Counted from the stretch's first letter, positions 1 to 5,561 are shown. The stretch: DNA of 5,637 nucleotides from an uncultured Oscillospiraceae bacterium (GCA_900556255.1 USNZ01000102.1:1-5637); one strand, 5' to 3'. Notes: generated by a model not told the origin, from the letters alone. Program-made: numbers and translations.

Positions 1-28
1 GAGCGCAACCGCCGCACAGCGGCGGCTC
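1..28. repeat. GC-rich hairpin, possibly the end of an upstream gene's terminator
   Basis: CCGCCGC (9-15) and GCGGCGG (19-25) pair around a three-base ACA loop, and GAG (1-3) could extend the stem with CTC (26-28) across a bulge. Only CTCTTAG follows, not a run of T, so it is a poor intrinsic terminator as it stands. It may be the tail of the transcription unit to the left, which lies outside the window. No coding sequence is visible here. Confidence 0.4.
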
Positions 29-49
29 TTAGCGCGGAGATAGACCCCT

Positions 50-114
50 CCCTACAAATAACCGGGAGATAAACAGTTATAGGAAAAGCACCTATTATTG
101 GCAGGTTTGTAGGG
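50..114. repeat. Spaced inverted repeat CCCTACAAA / TTTGTAGGG
   Basis: CCCTACAAA (50-58) is exactly complementary to TTTGTAGGG (106-114), with 47 bases between. The interval contains a smaller pair, ATAGG (79-83) and CCTAT (91-95), so the whole could fold as nested hairpins. The outer right arm overlaps the GTAGGGG head of the next repeat unit, which suggests it belongs to the same repeat family. No gene is seen in it. Confidence 0.5.
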
Positions 115-199
115 GACGCATACATGCGTCCCGTGCCGTTTACCCGTTAGATCGATTTGCCGGGACGGCTGCAACGGGCGGCATATATGCCGCCCCTAC
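109..199. repeat. MITE-like element with two palindromic ends facing each other
   Basis: The left end (109-133) starts GTAGGGG and holds a palindrome with 9-bp arms (113-121 and 124-132). The right end (175-199) holds the perfect 20-bp palindrome GGGCGGCATATATGCCGCCC (176-195) and finishes CCCCTAC. Reverse-complementing the right end gives 20 of 25 identities to the left end, so the two form imperfect terminal inverted repeats around a 41-base centre with no coding capacity. No clear target-site duplication is visible. It may be a small non-autonomous element or two independent insertions of a palindromic repeat. Confidence 0.55.
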
Positions 200-236
200 G
201 GAGTACCCATTATGTTCATTATACTATATACGGTCG

Positions 237-256
237 CGGGCGGGGTATGCCCCTAC
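237..256. repeat. Third, shorter copy of the GTAGGGG palindromic repeat
   Basis: Read on the minus strand it is GTAGGGGCATACCCCGCCCG. It has the same GTAGGGG head and CCCG tail as the two units at 109-199 but a shortened palindrome core. It points the same way as the unit at 175-199. Confidence 0.5.
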
Positions 257-269
257 CTATTATAATAGG
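256..269. repeat. 14-bp perfect palindrome
   Basis: CCTATTATAATAGG is self-complementary and directly abuts the repeat ending at 256. It could be a small dimeric-regulator site or part of the repeat. It sits about 45 bp upstream of the proposed coaX promoter; no regulator can be named. Confidence 0.35.
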
Positions 270-293
270 CGCCTCCCTCACGATCCCGTTTGA

Positions 294-327
294 ATTTCGT
301 ACCGATTCATACTTGTATTTCGTACAA
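294..327 (+). promoter_or_regulatory. Direct repeat ATTTCGTAC and small inverted repeat at the coaX promoter
   Basis: ATTTCGTAC occurs at 294-302 and 317-325, 23 bp apart, close to two helical turns. The second copy lies inside an inverted repeat, TTGTA (313-317) and TACAA (323-327), which overlaps the proposed -35 box. The arrangement resembles an operator, but that reading is inference. Confidence 0.3.
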
Positions 328-341
328 CTTTAGCTTATAGT
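313..341 (+). promoter_or_regulatory. Probable sigma-A-type promoter for the coaX-like gene
   Basis: TTGTAT (313-318) and TATAGT (336-341) are separated by 17 bp, giving a weak -35 and a good -10 (5 of 6). An alternative -10, TATAAA, starts at 344. Transcription would begin near 348 and leave a leader of about 38 bases with no room for a riboswitch. Confidence 0.45.
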
Positions 342-372
342 AGTATAAAAAGTAAATGCAATTCCATACATC

Positions 373-378
373 GAGGTG
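373..378 (+). promoter_or_regulatory. Ribosome binding site that fixes the coaX start at 386
   Basis: GAGGTG ends seven bases before ATG at 386. An in-frame ATG lies at 356, but it has no comparable purine-rich site and would add ten residues in front of the conserved N-terminal phosphate-binding strand. The downstream start is therefore chosen. Confidence 0.7.
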
Positions 379-385
379 CTTCCAC

Positions 386-1165
386 ATGATCCTGGCCTTA
401 AACATCGGCAACTCCCACATCACCTTCGGCGGGTACACCGCGGACGGCAAACTGGTATTTTCGTCGCGGCTGTTTGCCGACCCCGCGCTGAGCAGCGACG
501 AGCTGCTGTACAAAATCGTCAACATGCTGGCGCTGTACGGCGTGGAGCCGCACCAGATCACCGGCGTGATTTTTTCCAGCGTCGTGCCCACGCTGACGGG
601 CCGCCTGCGCGAGGCCCTGCGCAAAATGAGCGAGGCCCCCGTCATGGAGGTCGGCCCCGGCCTAAAAAGCGGCGTTCGCATCCGCATGGACACCCCTGCC
701 CAGCTCGGCGGCGAACTGCTTTGCGCCGTGGTGGGGGCACTGCAGCACACCGCGCCCCCCATGGTCGTTATCAACTTTGACACCGCCACCACCCTGCTGG
801 CCGTCGATGCCGAGGGTACGCTGGTCGGCGGTGCCATATTGCCGGGGCCGCAGTGCTCGCTGGCGGCGCTGGTTGCCAACACAGCCCAGCTGCCGCAGGT
901 CGAGCTGGACGCCAAGCCCCACCGCGTCATCGGCACCAACACGCCGGACTGCCTGCAAAGCGGCATCGTGTACGGCACGGCCGCCATGCTGGACGGCATG
1001 GTGCAGCGCTTTTGCGGCAAGCTGAACGCCTCCCATGCGGCAGTCATCGCCACGGGAACCCTGCCCGCCAGCATCCGCAGCGCCTGCACCGTGGATATCG
1101 ACTACCGCGCCACCCTGGTGCTGGACGGCCTTTTTACAATTTGGACAAAAAATACAAGACGTTGA
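386..1165 (+). CDS. coaX: Type III pantothenate kinase-family protein (CoaX homologue) with altered catalytic acids
   Basis: The predicted protein has 259 residues, the usual size for type III pantothenate kinases. These ASKHA-fold cytosolic enzymes phosphorylate pantothenate with ATP in the first step of coenzyme A synthesis. Seen here: an N-terminal strand LNIGNSH (5-11) in place of the usual DxGNT; VGPGLKSG (89-96); GGEL (108-111) in place of GADR; NFDTATT (130-136) in place of DFGTATT; GGAILPG (148-154); IGTNT (182-186); QSGIVYG (191-197); and IATGTL (221-226). The overall fold is plainly CoaX, yet the three aspartates conserved in the family (D6, D105, D125 in Thermotoga maritima) become N6, E110 and N130, and the arginine after the second becomes L111. 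The frame is intact, so this is not an obvious pseudogene. It may be a divergent active kinase, a paralogue with another substrate, or a non-catalytic homologue. An intrinsic terminator follows, so it is probably transcribed alone. Family is firm; activity is uncertain. Confidence 0.88.
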   Translation: MILALNIGNSHITFGGYTADGKLVFSSRLFADPALSSDELLYKIVNMLALYGVEPHQITGVIFSSVVPTLTGRLREALRKMSEAPVMEVGPGLKSGVRIRMDTPAQLGGELLCAVVGALQHTAPPMVVINFDTATTLLAVDAEGTLVGGAILPGPQCSLAALVANTAQLPQVELDAKPHRVIGTNTPDCLQSGIVYGTAAMLDGMVQRFCGKLNASHAAVIATGTLPASIRSACTVDIDYRATLVLDGLFTIWTKNTRR

Positions 1166-1177
1166 ATTTTCAACAAC

Positions 1178-1200
1178 GTTTTCCACAGACTGTGGAAAAC
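1178..1200. repeat. 23-bp palindrome formed by two opposed DnaA-box-like sequences
   Basis: GTTTTCCACAG (1178-1188) and CTGTGGAAAAC (1190-1200) are perfect complements around a single central A (1189). Each arm contains TTTTCCACA. It begins 12 bases after the coaX stop. There is no T-tract after it, so it reads as a protein-binding site rather than a terminator. Confidence 0.7.
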
Positions 1201-1237
1201 TCTCCACATTTTCCACCGTGTTTTCCACAAACAAAAT

Positions 1238-1270
1238 GTCCGCTGCCTTGCGCTGCGGACTTTTCTTTTT
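1238..1270 (+). terminator. Intrinsic terminator of the coaX-like gene
   Basis: GTCCGC (1238-1243) pairs with GCGGAC (1255-1260) around an 11-base loop and is followed by TTTTCTTTTT (1261-1270). A short A-run (1233-1236) precedes the stem and could pair with the first T residues. It ends 105 bases after the coaX stop and separates that gene from the next promoter. Confidence 0.65.
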
Positions 1271-1289
1271 CGCGGTAGTGTGCTATAAT
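1261..1289 (+). promoter_or_regulatory. Extended -10 promoter for the LTA synthase-like operon
   Basis: TATAAT (1284-1289) is a perfect -10 hexamer, and TG (1281-1282) one base upstream makes it an extended -10. The hexamer 17 bp upstream, TTTTCT (1261-1266), is a poor -35 and coincides with the terminator's T-tract. Transcription would start near 1296, about 36 bases before the start codon. One DnaA-box-like site (1320-1328) falls in this leader. Confidence 0.65.
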
Positions 1290-1331
1290 TACCCTGTTAT
1301 TTTCTTATATAAGAAAGGTTTTTCCACAAAT

Positions 1332-3197
1332 ATGGCAGATAAATTGCAAAACTTTTTCCACAAATCCACCGTTATCCACACTGTATTGCCGCTGCTTTTA
1401 GCGCTGGGCGCCGCGTTTGTCGGCTGGTTTCAACTGGAGCTTTCCGATGCCGTGCCCGCCGCCTATCTGGCCGCGCAATGGCCGGTTTACGCCCCGCTGA
1501 ACGCCCTGACCGCCCTTTGCATCACGCTGCTGTTGTACGCGCTGACAGGCCGCTGGAGCCGCGCCACGGGGCTTTCGGGCGCGGTGCTGACCGTGCTGGC
1601 GCTCGTCAATTACTACACCCGCGACCTGCACGGCTCGGCCGTCATGCCGGAGGACGTGCTCAACCTGTCCACGGCCGCCGAGGTCATGGGCAGCTACACC
1701 CTGCAAATTACGGGCACGGTGGTTGCCATTGTGCTGCTGTACCTGCCGGTTCTGTTGGCCGCATGGCTGCAGGCCCGCCTTTGCACCGACCTGCCCAAGC
1801 GCGCCGCCCCCAAAGCGCGGGCCGCACGGTACGCGGGCTGCGCGGCGGGCATTTTTGCCATTTTGTACGCGGGCTACTTTGCCCCGTTTGCCCCCCTGCC
1901 CCGCAGTGACGCGGGCTGGACCTGGCAGACCGCCTACTACCGCCACGGGTTTTTGGCGTCCTCGGTCGAGACCTGCCGCCTGCTGGGCGACGCGGTCATT
2001 CAGCCCGCAGGGTATGACGAAGCCGCGCTGCCCGACATCGCCGCCGCAGCCGAGCGCCCCAACGCCGAGACCGACGACCGCCCCGATATCCTGCTGATTT
2101 TGAGCGAGAGCCTTTACGATTTTTCCCTCGTCACCGACCCGCAGACCGACACTGAGCTGATGCCCGTCATCCGCGCGCTGCCCAACGCCGTGCGCGGCCA
2201 CACGGTAAGCGCCAACGTGGGCGGCGGCACCAACGTGACGGAATACGAGATGCTTACCTCCAACTCGGCCATGCTGGTGCCCACGGTCACACCGTTCAAC
2301 GGGCTGGATTTTTCCGACGCCAACAGCGTTGTGGGCTACCTGAAATCGCTGGGCTACGCGACGATGGCCGCCCACCCCTACGCCGCGTCCAACTACAACC
2401 GCGACGTTGTGTGGCAGCAGCTCGGCTTTGACGAAACGCACTTTATGCAGGACTTCCCCACGCAGGAGACCTACGGCGCGCGCCCCTACCAGACCGATTC
2501 CGCCACCTACCGTGACTGGCAAGCCCTGTACGAGGCCATGCCCGCAGACAAGCCCCGCTTTAGCTTTCTTGTGTCGATACAGACCCACGGCGACTACACA
2601 ATGAACGATGATACGCAAAATCTTGTCCACGCCGCCACCGACTACGGCGCGTTTGACCACACCATGGACGAGTATCTGAGCTGTGTCCAAATGAGCGACG
2701 CCGCCTTTGGCGAGCTGTGCGATTACTTCACCGACCTGTACGCCCGCACGGGGCGCAAGGTCATTGTGGCCATGGCGGGCGACCACGCCCCCAGCTTTGT
2801 GGCGCATGTTTCCGACCCCGCTTTGGGTCAGGGCAGCGAACTGACGCTTTTGCAGCGCAGTACGCCCTTTGTCATCTGGGCCAACTACCCGCTGCCCCAC
2901 GCCGACGCCGCGCAAAACCCCGCCGACCCGCTGAACCGCATGGACATGGTCATGCTGACCCCCACCCTGCTGGAACAGGCCGGCCTGCCGCTGAGCGACT
3001 ACTACCGCTATCTGCTGACGCTGAAGGACACCGCCCCCGTGGTGACCGGCACACAGGACTACACCCTGCCCGACGGCACCGCCGCCGCCTTTGGCGAGGA
3101 CGCCGCCCGCGACGCGCTGGTGCGCGGCTATTTTGACTTGGAATACAACAACATCGGCACCCGCGCAAACCGAGTGCAGGCAATTTTTGAACCGTGA
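1332..3197 (+). CDS. LTA synthase-family phosphoglycerol transferase (membrane-anchored sulfatase fold)
   Basis: The 621-residue protein has about five membrane helices (near 14-33, 50-71, 80-95, 125-147 and 167-187) and a large C-terminal domain predicted outside the cell. This is the layout and length of LtaS-type enzymes, which move glycerol phosphate from phosphatidylglycerol onto a growing lipoteichoic acid chain or a related glycan. Catalytic signatures of the alkaline phosphatase/sulfatase superfamily are visible: a metal ligand E259 in ILSES; the nucleophile T300 in GGGTNVTEYE; NYNRD (354-358) near the substrate-binding W/R position of LtaS; H419 in QTHGDY; and D484-H485 in AGDHAP. 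The set looks complete, so activity is expected. The start at 1332 is chosen because coding upstream lacks membrane-protein character; the nearest Shine-Dalgarno, AGAAAGG (1312-1318), is a rather long 13 bases away. It probably forms an operon with the pilin-like gene 13 bases downstream. The exact polymer product cannot be told from sequence. Confidence 0.88.
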   Translation: MADKLQNFFHKSTVIHTVLPLLLALGAAFVGWFQLELSDAVPAAYLAAQWPVYAPLNALTALCITLLLYALTGRWSRATGLSGAVLTVLALVNYYTRDLHGSAVMPEDVLNLSTAAEVMGSYTLQITGTVVAIVLLYLPVLLAAWLQARLCTDLPKRAAPKARAARYAGCAAGIFAILYAGYFAPFAPLPRSDAGWTWQTAYYRHGFLASSVETCRLLGDAVIQPAGYDEAALPDIAAAAERPNAETDDRPDILLILSESLYDFSLVTDPQTDTELMPVIRALPNAVRGHTVSANVGGGTNVTEYEMLTSNSAMLVPTVTPFNGLDFSDANSVVGYLKSLGYATMAAHPYAASNYNRDVVWQQLGFDETHFMQDFPTQETYGARPYQTDSATYRDWQALYEAMPADKPRFSFLVSIQTHGDYTMNDDTQNLVHAATDYGAFDHTMDEYLSCVQMSDAAFGELCDYFTDLYARTGRKVIVAMAGDHAPSFVAHVSDPALGQGSELTLLQRSTPFVIWANYPLPHADAAQNPADPLNRMDMVMLTPTLLEQAGLPLSDYYRYLLTLKDTAPVVTGTQDYTLPDGTAAAFGEDAARDALVRGYFDLEYNNIGTRANRVQAIFEP

Positions 3198-3203
3198 GGG
3201 AGG
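3196..3203 (+). promoter_or_regulatory. Strong ribosome binding site overlapping the upstream stop codon
   Basis: GAGGGAGG starts within the TGA stop (3195-3197) of the LTA synthase-like gene and ends seven bases before ATG at 3211. The overlap favours translational coupling and fixes the start, which in turn places a correct prepilin leader at the N-terminus. Confidence 0.75.
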
Positions 3204-3210
3204 TTCGCCC

Positions 3211-5496
3211 ATGAAGCGGCGAAACAACAGACAAACAGGCTTTACCTTGGTCGAATGTATGGCGGCCCTGGTCGTTTTGGCGGTGCTGGCGGTCTTTTTG
3301 GTGCCCGCGCTGACCCGCTATCTGGACGAGGGGCGCGAAAAACAGGCCGTCAGCGAGGCGCAGATCTGCGTGACCTCGGCCACCGAGTGGGCCGCCAAAC
3401 AGCGCGCCGCGCTGCTGGCAAAGGCGTATGCGGCAAACACGGCTTTTGATAAAGCCTACGCAGATGCGAACAACGCCGCCCTGCGCTGGTCCGGCAGCTA
3501 TGCGGATCTGGCCGCAGCCGCCCCGACGGTGACAGGCGGCACGGTCGCCCTGACCGAGGGCGACGGGCAGTACGTCCTGCACCCCGACGCCCCCACCCCC
3601 GACGGCACGGCCGACAACGCCATGAAGGCCGCCGTCAAAGCAGCCGCCGAGGTAAACGGCAGCGTCACAGCCATGCAGCTGAACGCCGACGGCAAGGTGT
3701 TGTACCTGCTGTACACGGCCGCAAACGGCACCACGGTAGCCTACACCGCCGCCGATACCGCCCAAGACCCCGCCACCATCGTGCCCGTGGCGGAACTGCC
3801 GGAAAACAAAACACCCACGCCGCCCACACCCGACCACAGCGGCGATTTGGCGTTCTGCGTGCTGGATGAGTATACCAAACAGCCTGTGCAGGGGATTACG
3901 TTCCGTGTGCTGGATGCTGATGGCAATACGTTTTTCAACTCGCAGGCCACGGACAATAACGGTATGGTGTACTTTGCCCTTGACCCGTCCGGTTGGGATA
4001 ATAACTATAAAAAATTCACGCTGCACCCCGAAGACTGGCCTACGGGATATCAGCAGGTATTTGATGTAGAGTTCAGCATCGTCGCTAACGATTCTGATAA
4101 TAATGGTTCTTTCGACAATTATAAAATTAACGGAGGTCCTGTAAACAAAAACCATAGCATCTGCAAGTACAAAGACGGTACCGTTGGCAATCTCCCAGAC
4201 GGTGCTCAAGAACACCTTTACACCTTCTATGTGCGCTCGGTTCCCACGCTGGAGCTGCGCGTCCGGGACAAAGACACCGATAACTATGTAGAAAATGTAA
4301 ACTTTACCATGAGCCACAGCACACAATCCGAAACCATAACCAGCGGTTTGACAGACACGGTGTTTTATGTAAAGCTGCACGCAGGGGATGCCATTCCCAC
4401 CGCACACGAAGTTATTGATTTGAGCATTAACGGTTCCAGGGGCGACTGGCCGGTGACTTGTAACTCAGTCCCCGAAGGCTACCGGAATTTTAACCCTTTC
4501 TATCTGAAAATTGAATTGCAAAATCGTGACGAACACGAAGATCAGTTATATACTGAGTCACGTTCCCAAGGAAGCGGAAGCACAAATACTACATGTTATA
4601 ACGACTATGAACACAACAGGTACATCGTCACCATACCTGTCGTTCCCGCCGCGACGGTCACGATTCAAAAAACCAACGACCTTGGTCAGCCGGTGTCCGG
4701 CGCTGAACTCAAGCTGGAAACCCAAGACGCCTCTAACAACAGAAGTGTGGTGGCTCAATGGACAACCGACGAATCGGGCACAAAGTCCTTTCCCCTGACG
4801 GCGGGCACCTATTGTTTGACGGAGACAAACGCCCCCGACGGTTACACGGCCGCCAAAGAGCAGACCTTTACCGTAACCGACAATACGCCCCTTACCGTGG
4901 AACTGGTCAACCACAAAATTAAGACAGATACGGACGATGTCACAATTCAAGATTCCGTTACCGTTACCTTTAATGATGCCGAAAACTGGGCACACAAGCT
5001 GACCAGTGATGCAAAAATCAAATTCAAGCACGAGATTTTGTTCTGGAAGGGCAAATATTACTATGCCATTCCCGAAACGGACGAGCACGCAAACCCCTAT
5101 AAGCAACAATGGGAAAATAAAACGCTGGACCTGAACGCCGACACAACGCCAGACCCGCAGCAGTGGTTTAAGGATAATGTAGATGATAAACTATCCCCCT
5201 ATGTAATCACCCTGACAGGCAAAATCTGGACACAAGCGGATTTGAAGAACAATGTATCGGCAGAAACCCCCTTGCAGTGCGGTGACCTGTACTGGTACGA
5301 AAAAGACGGAAACGGCAAGCTATACCTGTATTACGGCGAAAAAGTTACGGATAAAGACAACGACGTAATTACAAACGCAACCGGAAATAATCCCCCCGTC
5401 AGTACAAACGGCGGCACCGCAACCGAACTTGCGGGTAAAGTCTGGGCCTCCATCAATGAAAATAAATACACGATAAACCCTACCCCTGCCCCGTGA
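3211..5496 (+). CDS. Type IV prepilin-like surface protein carrying Cna-B/SpaA-type adhesin domains
   Basis: The 761-residue protein opens with a basic ten-residue leader ending in glycine, then FTLVE and a hydrophobic helix (about 11-33). This is a class III/type IV prepilin signal with the cleavage site G10|F11 and the required E at mature position 5 (E15). An alanine-rich helical stretch (about 34-100), a small globular part and a proline-rich linker (about 194-210) follow. Residues 211-345 and 346-480 look like divergent Cna-B/SpaA prealbumin-like modules. Residues 481-570 are a clear Cna-B domain with a putative isopeptide triad: K487, E538 in the LTET motif before APDGY, and N567. Residues 571-761 are rich in tryptophan and tyrosine and are not recognised. 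There is no LPXTG motif or C-terminal anchor, so surface display should rely on prepilin peptidase and a type IV pilus or pseudopilus machine encoded elsewhere. Base composition falls sharply after the linker. The pilin head is near certain; the role as adhesin or pilus tip is inferred. Confidence 0.85.
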   Translation: MKRRNNRQTGFTLVECMAALVVLAVLAVFLVPALTRYLDEGREKQAVSEAQICVTSATEWAAKQRAALLAKAYAANTAFDKAYADANNAALRWSGSYADLAAAAPTVTGGTVALTEGDGQYVLHPDAPTPDGTADNAMKAAVKAAAEVNGSVTAMQLNADGKVLYLLYTAANGTTVAYTAADTAQDPATIVPVAELPENKTPTPPTPDHSGDLAFCVLDEYTKQPVQGITFRVLDADGNTFFNSQATDNNGMVYFALDPSGWDNNYKKFTLHPEDWPTGYQQVFDVEFSIVANDSDNNGSFDNYKINGGPVNKNHSICKYKDGTVGNLPDGAQEHLYTFYVRSVPTLELRVRDKDTDNYVENVNFTMSHSTQSETITSGLTDTVFYVKLHAGDAIPTAHEVIDLSINGSRGDWPVTCNSVPEGYRNFNPFYLKIELQNRDEHEDQLYTESRSQGSGSTNTTCYNDYEHNRYIVTIPVVPAATVTIQKTNDLGQPVSGAELKLETQDASNNRSVVAQWTTDESGTKSFPLTAGTYCLTETNAPDGYTAAKEQTFTVTDNTPLTVELVNHKIKTDTDDVTIQDSVTVTFNDAENWAHKLTSDAKIKFKHEILFWKGKYYYAIPETDEHANPYKQQWENKTLDLNADTTPDPQQWFKDNVDDKLSPYVITLTGKIWTQADLKNNVSAETPLQCGDLYWYEKDGNGKLYLYYGEKVTDKDNDVITNATGNNPPVSTNGGTATELAGKVWASINENKYTINPTPAP

Positions 5497-5520
5497 CGCA
5501 ACCCCGCCCTGCATCGCACT

Positions 5521-5552
5521 TTATAAAAACGTGTCCGCGCAAACGGATACAC
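5521..5552 (-). terminator. Hairpin with minus-strand T-tract, possible convergent-gene terminator
   Basis: GTGT (5531-5534) with ACAC (5549-5552) and CCG (5535-5537) with CGG (5544-5546) form a stem with a two-base bulge and a six-base loop. Read on the minus strand the hairpin is followed by GTTTTTATAA, as expected for an intrinsic terminator of a gene entering from the right. On the plus strand no T-run follows, so it would not serve the pilin-like gene well. Confidence 0.35.
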
Positions 5553-5561
5553 CAGCTTGTA

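Larger units (their letters stand above)
1179..1380. promoter_or_regulatory. Cluster of six DnaA-box-like sequences (TTWTNCACA)
   Basis: TTTTCCACA occurs at 1179-1187, 1221-1229, 1320-1328 and 1354-1362 on the plus strand and at 1191-1199 on the minus strand. The consensus box TTATCCACA is at 1372-1380. A one-mismatch copy, TTTTCCACC, is at 1209-1217. All six fit the relaxed bacterial DnaA-box consensus TTWTNCACA; about 0.01 matches would be expected by chance in this length at even base composition. Boxes flank an AT-rich stretch (1261-1360) holding the promoter of the next gene, and the last two lie within its first 17 codons. Possible roles are DnaA-controlled transcription, DnaA titration, or an origin-like site. 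No dnaA, dnaN or other origin-linked gene is visible. The sites themselves are certain; their binding protein is inferred. Confidence 0.6.

Noticed and set aside
356..385. Upstream in-frame ATG giving ten extra residues on the coaX-like protein
   Set aside because: No Shine-Dalgarno fits it, and the extra residues precede the conserved N-terminal strand. GAGGTG at 373-378 points to 386.
1..385. Riboswitch, tRNA or CRISPR array in the left intergenic region
   Set aside because: No cloverleaf, regular direct-repeat spacing or known riboswitch core was found. The structure is explained by palindromic repeats and a short leader.
1035..1331. N-terminal extension of the LTA synthase-like frame back into coaX
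   Set aside because: It overlaps coaX out of frame, crosses the terminator and promoter, and lacks membrane-protein features. ATG at 1332 fits the family layout.
1179..1380. Chromosomal replication origin
   Set aside because: The box density would suit it, but no dnaA, dnaN, rpmH or other usual neighbours are seen and no clear unwinding element can be defined. It is kept as a possibility within the DnaA-box finding, not as a feature.
3091..3210. N-terminal extension of the pilin-like frame
   Set aside because: It would overlap the previous gene and bury the prepilin leader. The start at 3211 has a strong ribosome site and puts the cleavage site after residue 10.
1398..3227. Long minus-strand open frame of about 609 codons
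   Set aside because: It is the antisense shadow of the GC-rich LTA synthase-like gene. Its translation is low-complexity G/V/H/Q-rich and matches no family.
2950..4407. Minus-strand open frame of about 485 codons
   Set aside because: It is antisense to the end of one real gene and the start of the next, with no ribosome site or recognisable domain.
5477..5496. Sortase (LPXTG) or other wall-anchoring signal at the end of the pilin-like protein
   Set aside because: The tail reads INPTPAP with no LPXTG-like motif, hydrophobic helix or basic end.
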